The notes below the pieces were generated by a model, which did not search any database, was not told where the DNA came from, and saw nothing but the letters and a program-made list of their open reading frames with translations. A stretch of 64,000 bases of DNA from the NCBI RefSeq assembly GCF_013035425.1, contig NZ_WQHX01000001.1:434001-498000 (forward strand), given 5' to 3'. Positions 52,658 to 63,081 of this stretch are shown one piece after another. The stretch's first letter is position 1, and each line of letters starts with the position of its first letter. The DNA is from Ruegeria arenilitoris. GTDB lineage: Bacteria; Pseudomonadota; Alphaproteobacteria; Rhodobacterales; Rhodobacteraceae. The translations under genes were made by a program, and so were the position numbers.

Positions 52658-53475
52658 CCCAGCGATGCCATTTCCCGTGTTGCCGATGCGGCTGGAGCTG
52701 ATGCCGGAAAACGCACTCCGACCTCGCCCAATGTAATGCATGCCTGATCAGTCTGTCCGAGCCGGCCAAGTGCTGCTCCTAGTTCAAACAAGGCCTCTGG
52801 CGCCAGTGGTCCTTCGGAATCGCCGGTAAAACTTGCCAGAAACGCTCGCGCAGCCTCACGGGTATCGCCCAAATTTTCCAGCGCCTGACCGCGTCTCAGG
52901 TTGGCTTCCGACGCAAAGGGGCTGCCGGGATATGCCAAATCGAACTGAGAAAACAAATCCACAGCTGTATTGTAATCTCCGTCAGCTAACGCCTGCGCCG
53001 CTGCGTCGAAATCTGCCTGCTCGCCTACAGCCAGCTCGCCTTGCTCTGTTTCTGGTTTCGTTGTGACAGGCTGTGCCGCGACGACCGTGCCGTGATTGTC
53101 ACCACCTAAAGTGGTTGTTTCACCTAATGTGCTCAGGTCTCCGCCTTCCAGTTCTACAAGCCGAAACTCAAGGTCGCCTATCCTGTTGGTGCCATCGGTA
53201 ACAATGCTTTGGACACGTTGGTTCAGCTGTTCAGTTTGCCGGGTCAGGCGCTGCAACTCCGCTTCAATCGCATCCACCCGCTCAAGCACCGAGTCTCCGG
53301 ACAGGTTTGGGGATGGCGAGCCTGTTGTCGAGAACTCGCGCTTGAGGCGTTGAAGCTCGACATGCAGCACGGTCAGTTCCTGACGAATATCCGCCAGTGT
53401 TTGCTGATCTTGTGCCTGTGCCACACCTGCGACGGCCACAACCGCCGCCACAACCAAACCCGCAAGTCGCATCAT
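52648..53475 (-). CDS. cpoB: Tol-Pal associated periplasmic protein CpoB/YbgF
   Basis: A 275-residue exported protein: signal peptide (about 1-21), an N-terminal trimerising coiled coil (about 25-105, heptads with RQELTVLHVELQRLKRE) and a C-terminal TPR domain (about 150-270; ALADGDYNTAVDLFSQF). CpoB tunes Tol-Pal and peptidoglycan synthesis during division. It follows pal by one base. Confidence 0.92.
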   Translation of the reverse strand: MMRLAGLVVAAVVAVAGVAQAQDQQTLADIRQELTVLHVELQRLKREFSTTGSPSPNLSGDSVLERVDAIEAELQRLTRQTEQLNQRVQSIVTDGTNRIGDLEFRLVELEGGDLSTLGETTTLGGDNHGTVVAAQPVTTKPETEQGELAVGEQADFDAAAQALADGDYNTAVDLFSQFDLAYPGSPFASEANLRRGQALENLGDTREAARAFLASFTGDSEGPLAPEALFELGAALGRLGQTDQACITLGEVGVRFPASAPAASATREMASLGCS

Positions 53476-53476
53476 T

Positions 53477-53980
53477 TTACCCCGTGGTTGAACCCGTCAG
53501 CACCGTAACCGCGCGGCGGTTCTTGGAATAGCATTCCTCAATACTGCAAATCTCGATCGGACGCTCTTTGCCATAACTGACCGTTTCCAAGCGATTGCCT
53601 GCGACACCACGCGAGATCAAAAACTCTCTGGCTGCATTGGCCCGACGAGCGCCAAGGGCTAAGTTGTATTCGCGCGTTCCCTGTTCATCCGCATGGCCTT
53701 CGATCGTCGCTATAAAGTCGGTATTGGCCAATAACCAATCCGCCTGGCCTTGAAGAACTGTCTGAGCAGCCGGTGTCAAAGTAGACTGATCCACTTCGAA
53801 TAATACCCGGTCACCAACCGTTTGCTGGAAGTAGGCAGGTGAACGCGGATCGCTTGGCGAACCCGGCACCAACGCACCGTTGCCGCCCTGCCCGGCGCCA
53901 AACGCAGAAGGATCATTGTTTGTACATGCGGCCATAAGGGCAATCATGCCCAGCGCCGCAGCTTTGCTCAAAAGGTTCAT
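53477..53980 (-). CDS. pal: peptidoglycan-associated lipoprotein Pal
   Basis: A 167-residue outer-membrane lipoprotein. Lipobox MAAC near residue 19, a short linker, then an OmpA-like domain (about 55-165) with FEVDQSTLTPAAQ, EGHADEQGTREYNLALGARRANA and NRRAVTVLTG. It binds peptidoglycan and TolB. It lies between tolB and cpoB. Confidence 0.96.
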   Translation of the reverse strand: MNLLSKAAALGMIALMAACTNNDPSAFGAGQGGNGALVPGSPSDPRSPAYFQQTVGDRVLFEVDQSTLTPAAQTVLQGQADWLLANTDFIATIEGHADEQGTREYNLALGARRANAAREFLISRGVAGNRLETVSYGKERPIEICSIEECYSKNRRAVTVLTGSTTG

Positions 53981-54067
53981 TTTAAGTGCCTCGTGTTCCG
54001 TATGTTTATTATCATATGTTTAGCACAGCCCAGGCTTGTTGTGAACGTCACCCGGACAGGCCCGCGA

Positions 54068-55384
54068 TCAATTCTGCAGTGGTCCCCAAGATGGATCACT
54101 ACCCCCGTCCGGTGTCCGCACGGGCCGAAGGTTCCGCCCAGAGATATCGACGGAATACAGCGTCGATCTTCCGCTCGCCCCCTGTGTTTCACGGGTAAAC
54201 ATGATAACCCGTCCGTTAGGAGACCACGTGGGCCCCTCGTCCAAAAATGATGCGGTCAGCAGTCTCTCTTCACTGCCGTCTGTACGCATTACGCCAATGT
54301 GAAAACGTCCCTTGTTCTGCTTGGTAAACGCAATCAGATCGCCGCGAGGAGACCAGACCGGCGTTCCATATCGCCCTTGTCCAAAACTGATCCGAGTGGC
54401 CTCGCCACCATTGGCAGGCATTATGTAAAGCTGCGGCGTGCCTGAACGATCACTTTCGAAAACGATCCTCGATCCGTCCGGCGAATAGCTGGGGGCAGTT
54501 TCGATCGCTGGCGTGTTTGTCAACCTCACACTCTGACCCGAGGCCAAATCCATTTTCCACAAATCCGTATTTCCACCTTGGGTCAAAGAGTAGACGATGG
54601 ATCTTCCGTCCGGCGAGAACCGCGGCGAGAAACTCATTGTGCCTTCCTGTGTGTTTAGTTCCTGCCGCTTTACCCGGCCTACGTCCAGAACGTAGATTCT
54701 CGGTTGGCCGGTCTCGTAGCTTGTGTACAGCAATTGTTCACCATTTGGCGAAAACCGAGGCGCCAGAACGATTGCCGCACTGTCCGTCAGGTACTGTACG
54801 TTCGCACCATCGTAATCCATTATCGCCAGTCGCTTTCGGCGCTGATCCTTAGGGCCGCTTTCCGATACAAATGCAACGCGACTGTCGAAATATGCCCCCT
54901 CGCCGGTGATCCGGCTATACACTTGGTCAGACACTTTGTGGGCCATTCTGCGCCAACCTTCGGTAGTTCCCGCAAATTGCAAGCCGTTCCCCAGCTCCTG
55001 TCCCGAGAACACGTCCCAAACCCGGAACCGCACCGTCAACCGATTGCCCGAAACATTTACTGCACCGGTTACCAGCGCTTCTGCATTAATTGCCTTCCAG
55101 TCGGCAAATTGAACTGGGGCATCAAAGCTGCTGACGCGACTGATGAAAGCATCAGAAGAGATTTCGCGGAATAATCCCGTCCCTGTAAGGTCCGCGGCGA
55201 CTACGCGCGAGATATCCGCAGCGTATTGCGATGCTGCAGGTCCGTCGGGGACGAAACTTGGCACAGCAAATGGTAAAGGTTCGATGATACCTTGGTCGAG
55301 TTCCAGACGCAGAGGCCCGCTTTGCGCATGAACCGGCGCCGACATTAGGGTCAGGCCAACAAAGAGACTGATCAGAAGTTTCAT
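54068..55384 (-). CDS. tolB: Tol-Pal protein TolB
   Basis: A 438-residue periplasmic protein with signal peptide (about 1-20), an N-terminal domain, and a C-terminal six-bladed beta propeller with repeated F/YSPDG elements (for example [41 protein letters not shown]). It links Pal to TolA. Two adjacent ATGs are possible; the second is used. The start overlaps the tolA stop. Confidence 0.96.
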   Translation of the reverse strand: MKLLISLFVGLTLMSAPVHAQSGPLRLELDQGIIEPLPFAVPSFVPDGPAASQYAADISRVVAADLTGTGLFREISSDAFISRVSSFDAPVQFADWKAINAEALVTGAVNVSGNRLTVRFRVWDVFSGQELGNGLQFAGTTEGWRRMAHKVSDQVYSRITGEGAYFDSRVAFVSESGPKDQRRKRLAIMDYDGANVQYLTDSAAIVLAPRFSPNGEQLLYTSYETGQPRIYVLDVGRVKRQELNTQEGTMSFSPRFSPDGRSIVYSLTQGGNTDLWKMDLASGQSVRLTNTPAIETAPSYSPDGSRIVFESDRSGTPQLYIMPANGGEATRISFGQGRYGTPVWSPRGDLIAFTKQNKGRFHIGVMRTDGSEERLLTASFLDEGPTWSPNGRVIMFTRETQGASGRSTLYSVDISGRNLRPVRTPDGGSDPSWGPLQN

Positions 55385-56487
55385 CATTTGATCCGCATCC
55401 TCTCGGGATTGAATGTGATCTCAATATCCTGCCATTGAGCGTATTTGTCTGCAGGCAAATCGTATCCTTTGGCCCCACAGCGCAGAATTGCCCGCCGCGC
55501 GGCCTCATATGCCTGTTTCGCAGCTCCGGAAGAACCGCCGGTGCTATCGAGCAGTTGCAAGCTGCCACCAACGACTTTTCCGTCGGGTGTCAAAGAAAAA
55601 CCAACAACGACAACGACGTTCAGCGCGTCTGTAGACAACGAACCGACATTCCAGCACCGTGAAACAGCCAGTCGCATTGCATCCTTTTCTCCGCTTGTAA
55701 GGGGCGGGCCGGACGGCTCTGCGTCGCTGTCTAATGCTTCGGCCAGTGCATCATTTATGGCTGTTTGATCGCTGGTAGACGGCTCGGTCGGTTCGGGGTC
55801 GGGCGTTTCCGCCACTTCGGGCTCTGTCGGAGGAGCCGGGCGGTTTGGTCGGACCCGCGGACGCGGAGACGTCTTGGGCGCAGGATCGTCAGCCTCTTCC
55901 GCCTCGGTTACTATTTCGGGCGCAGCTTCTTCAGGCGCGGTCTGATCCTGCTGTTCCTGTTGAATTTCTGCACCGTCATCTAATGATACAGGCGGAGTTT
56001 CGACGTCATCCGGCTTGGCTTCTGGCGGAGGAGGCGCAATCGGTTCCGGCGCAATCTTTTCAGCAGGGCTTGGCTGAGCTTCGGGTCCAGGCGGCACCGG
56101 CAACGCGACGGTTTCGGTATTCGGCTCTTCCAGCACCGGCGGTTGTTCGGTCACTTCAGGTTCGGAAGGAACTTCAACTGTTTCCGGTTCCGATTCCGCT
56201 TCGGGTTCCGAAGGAATGATCGGTTCTGGATTCGGTTGTTCCTCTGTCGTGGGCTCCGGAGTGTTTGTATCTTGTGAGGACGCATCTGGCTGTTCTAGAT
56301 CAACGGGCGTTGTCGGCACCTCGGGCGCGTCCTTTTGCACAGTCATCGCCGCGAATTGTTCAGCTGATATAAGTGACACTTCCTGAACAGCCATTGGCAA
56401 CGGTTCGGACCTAAACGTGCCACCGAACAATGCCCAGCTAATAAGGCTGACATGAGCAATCGCTGAAATCTTGGTGCCGGTATCCAC
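55384..56487 (-). CDS. tolA: energy-transducing envelope protein TolA
   Basis: A 367-residue single-pass protein with a transmembrane segment near the N-terminus (about 8-28), a long Pro/Glu-rich middle (about 50-245) and a C-terminal globular domain (about 265-365; [19 protein letters not shown]). The middle is Pro/Glu rather than the Ala/Lys-rich helix of enterobacteria, as usual in this family. It starts a few bases after tolR. Confidence 0.92.
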   Translation of the reverse strand: MDTGTKISAIAHVSLISWALFGGTFRSEPLPMAVQEVSLISAEQFAAMTVQKDAPEVPTTPVDLEQPDASSQDTNTPEPTTEEQPNPEPIIPSEPEAESEPETVEVPSEPEVTEQPPVLEEPNTETVALPVPPGPEAQPSPAEKIAPEPIAPPPPEAKPDDVETPPVSLDDGAEIQQEQQDQTAPEEAAPEIVTEAEEADDPAPKTSPRPRVRPNRPAPPTEPEVAETPDPEPTEPSTSDQTAINDALAEALDSDAEPSGPPLTSGEKDAMRLAVSRCWNVGSLSTDALNVVVVVGFSLTPDGKVVGGSLQLLDSTGGSSGAAKQAYEAARRAILRCGAKGYDLPADKYAQWQDIEITFNPERMRIK

Positions 56488-56502
56488 CGCGCGACCTCAC
56501 TC

Positions 56503-56973
56503 TTAACCGTCGTCCAGGGTTGGCCCACCGGTATCTGTTACCAAACCCACATTGGAAAAACCGCCCGCGTTCAACGCTCCCATTACTTCCATCACCTGAG
56601 CGTAGGGAATGGAACCATCAGCGCGCAGGAATACACGGTCACTGCTCCGTTCTGCCGCTATCGCGCGCAATTTGCCAATCAACTCGTCGCGCAATACATC
56701 GGTAGTTTGAATCTGCACCCGGCCATCAGCAGTCAGAGTCACCGTCAAGGGTTCTTCGTTATCGCCCGGCAAAGCGCTTGCAGCCGTCTTGGGAAGATCC
56801 ACGGGCACACCAACAGTCAACAAAGGAGCGGCCACCATGAAGATGATCAGCAAAACCAACATTACGTCAACGAATGGTGTGACGTTGATTTCAGCCATTG
56901 GTTGCGCACGTCCGCGGCGCCGCCCGCGCCTGCGACCGTTACCGCCCGAGGGTTGCTGAACCGCCGCACCCAT
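56503..56973 (-). CDS. tolR: proton-channel subunit TolR
   Basis: A 156-residue ExbD/TolR protein. After a basic glycine/arginine-rich N-terminus (about 5-25) comes MAEINVTPFVDVMLVLLIIFMV with the proton-path Asp, then a periplasmic domain. The start at 56973 lies one base past the tolQ stop; a longer frame with an extra 26 residues overlaps tolQ and was rejected. Confidence 0.95.
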   Translation of the reverse strand: MGAAVQQPSGGNGRRRGRRRGRAQPMAEINVTPFVDVMLVLLIIFMVAAPLLTVGVPVDLPKTAASALPGDNEEPLTVTLTADGRVQIQTTDVLRDELIGKLRAIAAERSSDRVFLRADGSIPYAQVMEVMGALNAGGFSNVGLVTDTGGPTLDDG

Positions 56974-56974
56974 G

Positions 56975-57670
56975 TCAGCTGTCCAACTGTCTTGATAATA
57001 TTGTCGCGAATTCGTCAGCAAAGGCTTCATAGCCGCCAACGATTCTGTCACTGTCTGCGCTCAGCTTGTTGTAAAAAATCACCGCCGGAATCGCAGCTAA
57101 CAAGCCAAGACCAGTCGCAAGCAATGCCTCGGCAATACCAGGCGCCACGACAGCAAGATTGGTGTTTTGCTGCTCTGCAATTTCGATAAAGGCGTTCATG
57201 ATTCCCCAGACGGTGCCAAAGAGCCCGATGAACGGCGCGGTGGAACCGACCGTCGCCAAAATCGACAGGCCTTTCTGCAGTGTTTCGGCCTCTTTGGCGA
57301 TGGCCACATCCATTGATCGGTCGATTCTCGCTGTGGCCCCGGCAATCAAGCCCCCATCGGTGCGGTGCGACCTTCGCCATTCAATCATTCCCGCAGCGAA
57401 TATCTTTTCAGAGCTGCCGTTGGGCTGGGTTCCAATTTGTTCGAAAAGTTCGTCCAGAGGGTTCCCCGACCAAAAGGATTCATCGAACACCTGCGCTTCT
57501 TTCCGGGCGGACCGATAGTTTATCAGCTTCTGTATGATAATTGCCCACGACCAGAATGACGCGACCACAAGGATCAGCATCACAAGTTTCACAATAAATG
57601 TTGCACGGGCAAATAGCCCCCACATGGAGAAGTCGATCTCCTGCGCCAGCGCCAGCGTTTCAGCTTCCAT
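56975..57670 (-). CDS. tolQ: proton-channel subunit TolQ
   Basis: A 231-residue MotA/TolQ/ExbB family membrane protein with three transmembrane helices (about 17-40, 135-160, 170-195). The segments LSILATVGSTAPFIGLFGTVWGIMNAF and GIAEALLATGLGLLAAIPAVIFYN are diagnostic. With TolR it forms the proton-driven motor for TolA. A 109-base gap to ybgC may hold its own promoter. Confidence 0.96.
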   Translation of the reverse strand: MEAETLALAQEIDFSMWGLFARATFIVKLVMLILVVASFWSWAIIIQKLINYRSARKEAQVFDESFWSGNPLDELFEQIGTQPNGSSEKIFAAGMIEWRRSHRTDGGLIAGATARIDRSMDVAIAKEAETLQKGLSILATVGSTAPFIGLFGTVWGIMNAFIEIAEQQNTNLAVVAPGIAEALLATGLGLLAAIPAVIFYNKLSADSDRIVGGYEAFADEFATILSRQLDS

Positions 57671-57779
57671 GAACCTGCTCTTTGTTTTGCCTGATAGCCA
57701 TTTTCTTGGCCTTGTTTTGTCAGACGCTAACGCAGTTGGGTTCGAAATGCCAACACAACCACCACAAAGGTGTGTTTTA

Positions 57780-58163
57780 TTACATTAATGCGCGAATCTC
57801 TGCCGGCAGCCGGATCGGTTTGCCGTCTTTGTTGATACAAACCGCTGTAACCGTAGCGCGAAACAGGTCGGTTTCATCACGCTTAACAACCTGCGCCATG
57901 GTCAAACGAACTCCGGACATTGATATGACTTTCGTCTCAACCTCCAAGACATCATCAAATTTCGCGGGGGCCAAATAGTCCGCCTCAATCCGCCGCACGA
58001 CCCAGACCACCCCAGCGTCTCGCATAGCGTTCTGGTCATTTCCAAGCGCGCGAACATAGTCTGAACGCGCACGCTCAATGAACTTCAGATAATTCGCATG
58101 ATAGACGACACCGCCCATGTCTGTGTCTTCGTAATACACTCGCACGGGAAAAGTATGGGTCAT
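57780..58163 (-). CDS. ybgC: acyl-CoA thioesterase YbgC
   Basis: A 127-residue hot-dog fold thioesterase of the YbgC/4-HBT group. D15 in YYEDTDMGGVVYHANYLKF is the catalytic residue, with H22 nearby. It is usually encoded at the head of tol-pal operons and acts on short or long acyl-CoA. Its start overlaps the stop of the 207-residue gene upstream. Confidence 0.95.
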   Translation of the reverse strand: MTHTFPVRVYYEDTDMGGVVYHANYLKFIERARSDYVRALGNDQNAMRDAGVVWVVRRIEADYLAPAKFDDVLEVETKVISMSGVRLTMAQVVKRDETDLFRATVTAVCINKDGKPIRLPAEIRALM

Positions 58164-58783
58164 TGCGGCAGCTCCAAACGGGCAAAAAGGCGCAACGCAT
58201 GAGATGGATCCTGCGCAGCCCCTGGCAAGACAGGATCATATGCAGCACGGATTATCGCCGCAATCTCAGGTCGCAGGATTGTTTTTTCGCCCGCTAATGC
58301 CAGCGGAGATTGGCTGCGAAAAGCACTATCCGACCAAAGAACAATTGTTTGTACAACCTGGCTCAATGCCAACGTCTCGGCTGGAACTTTTGACAATTCC
58401 TTATCCATTTTCAGGAAAATAAACGATGCACGAATGGCTCCGTCCTCATCAAACCGGAAAATGCGGTACTGATTGGCATCTGCGGCCAAAAGCCGTTCAA
58501 CCAGAGGTGAAAGATCTGGGATCAGACGGTCAAGGTCGGGAACCTCCAGTAATTCTTGCCACTCCCGAAAAAAGAACACCATGCAGTTGGCACCCAGTTC
58601 AGGATCGGTCTCGGCCATCTTGTGCCCTGCCAGCGTCACAACAGCTTCGAAAGCGCCCTTTATTGTTCGCAGAGTTTCCTCTTCGACACCAAAAACAATA
58701 GGAACGATTGGTCGCCCCCAACGAGCGAACAAATACTCCCCACTTTCACGTGTAAACAGTTCTTCGATTTCGTCCGGGGTCAC
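58160..58783 (-). CDS. conserved protein between ruvB and ybgC, unknown
   Basis: A 207-residue soluble protein with no motif I recognise. It lacks a signal peptide and membrane segments and is rich in Leu, Ala and Glu, consistent with a mostly helical fold; the middle contains NCMVFFFREWQELLEVPDLDRL. The GTG start has a GAAGGG site six bases upstream, and its stop overlaps the ybgC start (ATGA), so it is translationally coupled to Tol-Pal. A role in envelope or DNA processes cannot be chosen from sequence. Confidence 0.75.
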   Translation of the reverse strand: MTPDEIEELFTRESGEYLFARWGRPIVPIVFGVEEETLRTIKGAFEAVVTLAGHKMAETDPELGANCMVFFFREWQELLEVPDLDRLIPDLSPLVERLLAADANQYRIFRFDEDGAIRASFIFLKMDKELSKVPAETLALSQVVQTIVLWSDSAFRSQSPLALAGEKTILRPEIAAIIRAAYDPVLPGAAQDPSHALRLFARLELPQ

Positions 58784-58843
58784 GCGTTGCCCTTCATCTT
58801 TCCAAAATTACTCTTGCGCCAACCAAATTCTAAATTGCTTCGG

Positions 58844-59863
58844 TCATCCGAACAGATCGTTTTGACTTTTGGGGGCCGCCAATCCCAGATGTGTCCATGC
58901 CTTCTGAGCCAGCATGCGCCCTCTAGGCGTTCGTTGAATCAAACCCTGTTGTAACAAATACGGCTCAATCACTTCTTCCAACGAGTCCCGACTTTCTGAA
59001 AGCGCTGCTGACAGTGTTTCGATCCCCACAGGGCCACCTGCATAGTTTTCCGCGATCAAGTTCAGGTACCGCCTATCGGCACCATCAAGGCCCAAATTAT
59101 CGACGCCAAGTCTGGTCAGTGAACTATCTGCCAGTTCGCGCGTAATGCTTCCGTCACCTTCAACAATGGCAAAGTCAACCACTCGACGTAGCAAACGCCC
59201 CGCAATCCGTGGCGTTCCACGCGAGCGGCGGGCAATCTCTCTCGCACCGTCTTCGTCTGCGGGTGCGCCTAATTTACGTGCGTTTCGCGTAACGATCTCG
59301 TGCAACTCGTCCACGGTGTAGAATTGAAGACGCGTTGGGATACCGAAGCGGTCGCGCAGTGGCGTGGTTAACAACCCCAGGCGTGTCGTTGCTCCGACCA
59401 GAGTAAAAGGCTGCAGTTCGATACGAACTGTACGCGCAGCCGGACCTTCTCCGATCACGAGATCCAGCTCGAAGTCTTCCATTGCAGGATAAAGAACCTC
59501 TTCCACCGCCGGATTCAGACGGTGAATTTCGTCGATGAACAGAACATCCCGCGACTCAAGATTGGTAAGGATCGCAGCAAGGTCCCCTGCCTTTGCTAGT
59601 ACGGGTCCCGAAGTCATACGGAAATTCACGCCCAATTCCCGCGCCATGATCTGCGCCAACGTTGTTTTGCCCAAGCCGGGTGGACCATGAAACAATGTAT
59701 GGTCCATTGCTTCACCCCTTTGTCGTGCCGATTGAATGAAAATCCCCAAATTGGCCCGCGCTTCCACCTGCCCGATAAATTCGCCCAGACCCTGTGGGCG
59801 CAAGGCGCGATCATTGTCTTCGGGCAAAGGTTCCGGACGCAGGGCGGGATCGGCATCTACCAT
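58844..59863 (-). CDS. ruvB: Holliday junction helicase RuvB
   Basis: A 339-residue AAA+ motor for branch migration. Walker A is GPPGLGKT (60-67), Walker [10 protein letters not shown] (about 111-119), and the C-terminal winged helix ends with [21 protein letters not shown]. It lies four bases past ruvA and is part of ruvC-ruvA-ruvB. Confidence 0.97.
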   Translation of the reverse strand: MVDADPALRPEPLPEDNDRALRPQGLGEFIGQVEARANLGIFIQSARQRGEAMDHTLFHGPPGLGKTTLAQIMARELGVNFRMTSGPVLAKAGDLAAILTNLESRDVLFIDEIHRLNPAVEEVLYPAMEDFELDLVIGEGPAARTVRIELQPFTLVGATTRLGLLTTPLRDRFGIPTRLQFYTVDELHEIVTRNARKLGAPADEDGAREIARRSRGTPRIAGRLLRRVVDFAIVEGDGSITRELADSSLTRLGVDNLGLDGADRRYLNLIAENYAGGPVGIETLSAALSESRDSLEEVIEPYLLQQGLIQRTPRGRMLAQKAWTHLGLAAPKSQNDLFG

Positions 59864-59867
59864 ATCG

Positions 59868-60548
59868 TCAGCCTTTCGGGGCCAGCAGTTTCAACGCGGC
59901 CTTGATCAGTTCAGCTTCGCTCGAGTCCGGTACGTTGGCTGCCGCTTCAGCAACAGCGGATGCAGCATCTGAAGGGCCATACCCTAGGTTGGAAAGCGCA
60001 GACAACGCGCCGGCCGAGGCCGCCGCAGAACCCGAAGATACCTTCGCAGTAGGCCTGGTTAATACAGGCAAAGGCTCGCCAACATCCACAACATCAATTT
60101 CCGGTCCGTCGATAGCATCAGTTACCGTTGCCCCCATTGCCATGACACCCGGCGCTTTGTCCTTAAGATCCAGCACAATTCGCTGTGCCGTTTTAGGCCC
60201 GACGCCTTTGGCTGCCTTGACCGCACCCCAGTCACCCAACGCAATTGCCCGGCTCACTCCGTCCGGACCCAAAGCGCCTAAAATGGCTAGTGAAACCTTT
60301 GCTCCAACGCCCTGCACGGAACACAGCAACCGGTGCCATTCTTTCTCTATCAGCGACGGAAAACCATAAAGCTGCATCAGGTCTTCACGCACGACCATGT
60401 CAGTGTACAGTGCGACCGCCTCGCCCACCACAGGTAACGCGGCCATCGTTCTATCCGAGCAATAAACGATATAGCCTACACCGCGCACGTCGATCAGGAT
60501 ATGATCCGTTGCGCGATAATCCAGCCGACCCGCCAACTTGCCGATCAT
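59868..60548 (-). CDS. ruvA: Holliday junction protein RuvA
   Basis: A 226-residue RuvA that binds four-way junctions. [11 protein letters not shown] opens the OB domain, the two helix-hairpin-helix motifs are in the middle ([17 protein letters not shown] and [19 protein letters not shown]), and the C-terminal domain that binds RuvB ends the chain. The ATG at 60548 overlaps the ruvC stop (ATGA); the longer frame was rejected. Confidence 0.96.
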   Translation of the reverse strand: MIGKLAGRLDYRATDHILIDVRGVGYIVYCSDRTMAALPVVGEAVALYTDMVVREDLMQLYGFPSLIEKEWHRLLCSVQGVGAKVSLAILGALGPDGVSRAIALGDWGAVKAAKGVGPKTAQRIVLDLKDKAPGVMAMGATVTDAIDGPEIDVVDVGEPLPVLTRPTAKVSSGSAAASAGALSALSNLGYGPSDAASAVAEAAANVPDSSEAELIKAALKLLAPKG

Positions 60549-61042
60549 GCCCGCACCTCTTTGACTTGCACCTGTTGCGACTTTCCGTAATAGGCGTGAC
60601 AGATTGCAATCGCCAGCGCGTCCGCCGCGTCTGCTCCCTTTGGACTGCAACCGGGCAGCTGCAACTTTACCATGTGCAACACTTGTTCCTTTTCTGCATG
60701 CCCAACACCGACGACGGTCTTTTTCACCCGGTTCGGCGCGTATTCTCCAATCTGTAGACCAGCTTGCGCCAATGTCAGCAAAGCAACGCCACGCGCCTGA
60801 CCCAGTTTGAGCGTTCCAGCCCCATCTTTGTTTACAAACGTTTGCTCAATGGCAGCCTGATCCGGCCGATGTTCGGCGATCACTTCGACAATCTGGTTGT
60901 GCAGCGATAATAGCCGTTCTCCAAGATCGTCCCCATCTGATTTGCACAATCCATTGGCAACGTGACTCAGGCGGCTGCCATGCGATTCGATGACGCCCCA
61001 TCCTAGGGTTCTAAGCCCTGGATCAATGCCCAGAATTCGCAT
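60545..61042 (-). CDS. ruvC: Holliday junction resolvase RuvC
   Basis: A 165-residue endonuclease. Catalytic residues D7 ([10 protein letters not shown]), E66 (AAIEQTFV), D138 and D141 ([15 protein letters not shown]) are all present. The ATG at 61042 gives the family start; a longer frame exists. It is the first gene of ruvC-ruvA-ruvB. Confidence 0.96.
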   Translation of the reverse strand: MRILGIDPGLRTLGWGVIESHGSRLSHVANGLCKSDGDDLGERLLSLHNQIVEVIAEHRPDQAAIEQTFVNKDGAGTLKLGQARGVALLTLAQAGLQIGEYAPNRVKKTVVGVGHAEKEQVLHMVKLQLPGCSPKGADAADALAIAICHAYYGKSQQVQVKEVRA

Positions 61043-61374
61043 GATTTGCCACAGCCTGCTTGGGATTTTGTGATCTTTCTTACTGATTAGCACGAAGCGT
61101 GAACATTTTCCAAGAGAATTGAACAGACATCTAAAAACGACAAGCCTGTTCCGCGCACGACACGGCGACCAGTTTACGACAGCAGATATCCTGAAACCGA
61201 CCAGTTTCTAAACTGAATTTAACCAATGATTTAAAGGCGTTTTAGGAATTTTGAGCATTGCAATAAATGCATACGACCCATGCAAAAAATGTTCTTGTAC
61301 CATCCAATTTGCAGCACTAGATGCCGCTTGAAATACACGACCGAGCAAAAACGCAATCAAGAAGGAAACAGGAT
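61043..61374. other. 332-base divergent gap, regulatory
   Basis: No gene is recognised. It separates ruvC from the DUF1127 gene and must hold both promoters. TTAACC followed by a second TTAA eight bases on (near 61217-61232) resembles a loosely spaced CtrA-type site; nothing else stands out. Confidence 0.4.
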
Positions 61375-61587
61375 ATGGCTGCACTGGATAACACCCGCAT
61401 CGCCTCTGGCTCATTCGGCCTCGTTGGCCGTATCGGCGCATTTTTCGCATTGGCCGCTAACGCCGTTGTTGAATGGAATGACGCTCGCGTTACACGCAAC
61501 GCGCTTAACGAATTAACTGACCGCGAACTGGATGATATCGGGTTGTGCCGGGGAGATATCGACGTGGTCGCCGAGGGCCGCCTCTGA
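61375..61587 (+). CDS. DUF1127 (YjiS-like) small protein
   Basis: A 70-residue protein whose C-terminal half has the DUF1127 pattern ALNELTDRELDDIGLCRGDI (about 42-61). Some small DUF1127 proteins in alphaproteobacteria affect phosphate or C1 metabolism and RNA degradation, but this one is uncharacterised. The ATG at 61375 follows an AAGGAAACAGGAT leader; an upstream in-frame start was rejected. A strong terminator follows. Confidence 0.9.
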   Translation: MAALDNTRIASGSFGLVGRIGAFFALAANAVVEWNDARVTRNALNELTDRELDDIGLCRGDIDVVAEGRL

Positions 61588-61638
61588 GGTGTGAATTTTC
61601 GCAACCCAAAAGCCTTTTCTGAATGAAAGGGCAACCAG

Positions 61639-61673
61639 ACACCGCTTGCAAAAACGCAAGCGGTGTTTCTTTT
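61639..61673 (+). terminator. terminator after the DUF1127 gene
   Basis: Eleven-base stem ACACCGCTTGC/GCAAGCGGTGT with a 6-base loop and a T-rich tail on the plus strand. Confidence 0.93.
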
Positions 61674-61695
61674 AGGACCGCCTCAATCAAAACTT

Positions 61696-62040
61696 TTAGT
61701 TAAGGACCTTGGCGATCTGGTCCGAAAAGAATTGCGAAACGGGTTCGATCTGCATGATCCAAGCGCCCGCAACTTCTACATTCGTACCCTGGCTCAGAAT
61801 TTCGACGCGTTCGCTGTAAGCGGGTTCACCCAGATGGAACAGCAACAACGCCTTGAACCCGAAAAAAGCAAGCAGACACAGCAGCAAAACCCTGGCCGGG
61901 ATCGCCGACTTGACGCGCTGCGGCTTCATTACAACCAAGCCGTCAGGCCGCATCGTTGCTCGATACCCCCGACTTAGTTTTTCATGTTTTTTGTTCAGAC
62001 GCGTTACGCGCTGACCAAAGTCAAGTTGTTTTCCAGTCAT
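61696..62040 (-). CDS. small single-pass membrane protein, unknown
   Basis: A 114-residue protein with a basic cytoplasmic N-terminal half (about 1-45), one transmembrane helix (about 48-68, PARVLLLCLLAFFGFKALLLF) and a short periplasmic C-terminal domain with EPVSQFFSDQIAKVL. There is no family I recognise. A strong GGAGG site supports the start. It follows prmA in the same direction with a 104-base gap. Confidence 0.75.
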   Translation of the reverse strand: MTGKQLDFGQRVTRLNKKHEKLSRGYRATMRPDGLVVMKPQRVKSAIPARVLLLCLLAFFGFKALLLFHLGEPAYSERVEILSQGTNVEVAGAWIMQIEPVSQFFSDQIAKVLN

Positions 62041-62144
62041 GGCAGCCTCCGAAAACCGCCCCCCGTTTCCACCATTTTACGGTAAAAACAGAATGCGCCG
62101 AATCCGTGGCGAAACTCTAAAAAACTCCTGTAAATGGTCTAATT

Positions 62145-63017
62145 TTAGCCCTGATTTGTTAAGATTAGAGTTGTCCAGTCACCAATCTCTTGTTTTTGAG
62201 ACTGATTGAAGCCGATTTGGGAATAAACTTTTAGAACATCTTCTGCCTGCTCATTTAGAATTCCCGATAGAATCGCATACCCTCCAATCCTCAAATTGCT
62301 CAAAATATCAGGCGCCAATGCAATCAATGGCCCCTTTAGAATATTCGCGAAAATCAAGTCGTATGGCGCGTTTGCCTTCAGGTCGGGATGGTCAAACCCG
62401 GCAGCTTCAACACATTTCACTGCGCTGAGCATTTCATTTGCTTTCAAGTTAGCCTCCGCCACTTCCACGGCTACAGGATCTATGTCGCTGGCAATGATCT
62501 CACCATCCCAAACTCTTGCTGCCGCCATTGCAAGCACGGCGGTACCGCAACCGATGTCGGCCACCTTGGAGGCTTTGAAACCCTTTTCGATCAATCGATC
62601 CAGCGCTTTAAGGCAACCCAAGGTCGTCCCGTGGTGCCCAGTGCCAAAGGCCATCGCAGCCTCGATCAAAAGTGGGATGCATCCGTCTGGCAACTTATCG
62701 GCATCATGGCTGCCATAAACAAAAAACCTGCCTGCCTCGACCGGGGCCAATTCACGGCGGACATGTGCGACCCAATCCGTTTCCGGAAGTTCGGAAACGA
62801 CAAAAGGTCTGGCTTGAAAAGCTGCCGCCAAAACAGCCAATGCAGTTTCGTCGGGAGTTTCGGTAAAGTAACCCCCAACTTCCCACAGACCTGAACCGTC
62901 TTCTACTTCGAATACTCCAACCCCCGTTGGTTCAGGAAATAAGCGTTCCATTGCGTCGCCAAGACTTTCGGCAAGGGCTTTGCCCGAAAGAGTCGTCAAG
63001 GCTGTGAATGTAGGCAT
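62145..63017 (-). CDS. prmA: ribosomal protein L11 methyltransferase
   Basis: A 290-residue SAM-dependent methyltransferase that trimethylates ribosomal protein L11. The catalytic segment has AFGTGHHGTTLGCLKAL (residues about 127-143), then the SAM motif DIGCGTAVLAMAAA and ASDIDPVAVEVAEAN. The N-terminal L11-recognition part is divergent but of normal length. Confidence 0.94.
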   Translation of the reverse strand: MPTFTALTTLSGKALAESLGDAMERLFPEPTGVGVFEVEDGSGLWEVGGYFTETPDETALAVLAAAFQARPFVVSELPETDWVAHVRRELAPVEAGRFFVYGSHDADKLPDGCIPLLIEAAMAFGTGHHGTTLGCLKALDRLIEKGFKASKVADIGCGTAVLAMAAARVWDGEIIASDIDPVAVEVAEANLKANEMLSAVKCVEAAGFDHPDLKANAPYDLIFANILKGPLIALAPDILSNLRIGGYAILSGILNEQAEDVLKVYSQIGFNQSQKQEIGDWTTLILTNQG

Positions 63018-63081
63018 AACGACCTCCTGTCTAAGATAACCCAGCGCCTAGGGCCACAGACAGTCAAGGTCAAGCTTCCGC

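Noticed and set aside
55500..56350. Pro/Glu-rich repeats in TolA considered as a repeat-expansion locus
   Set aside because: Low-complexity linkers of this kind are normal in TolA of Rhodobacteraceae and the repeats are irregular.
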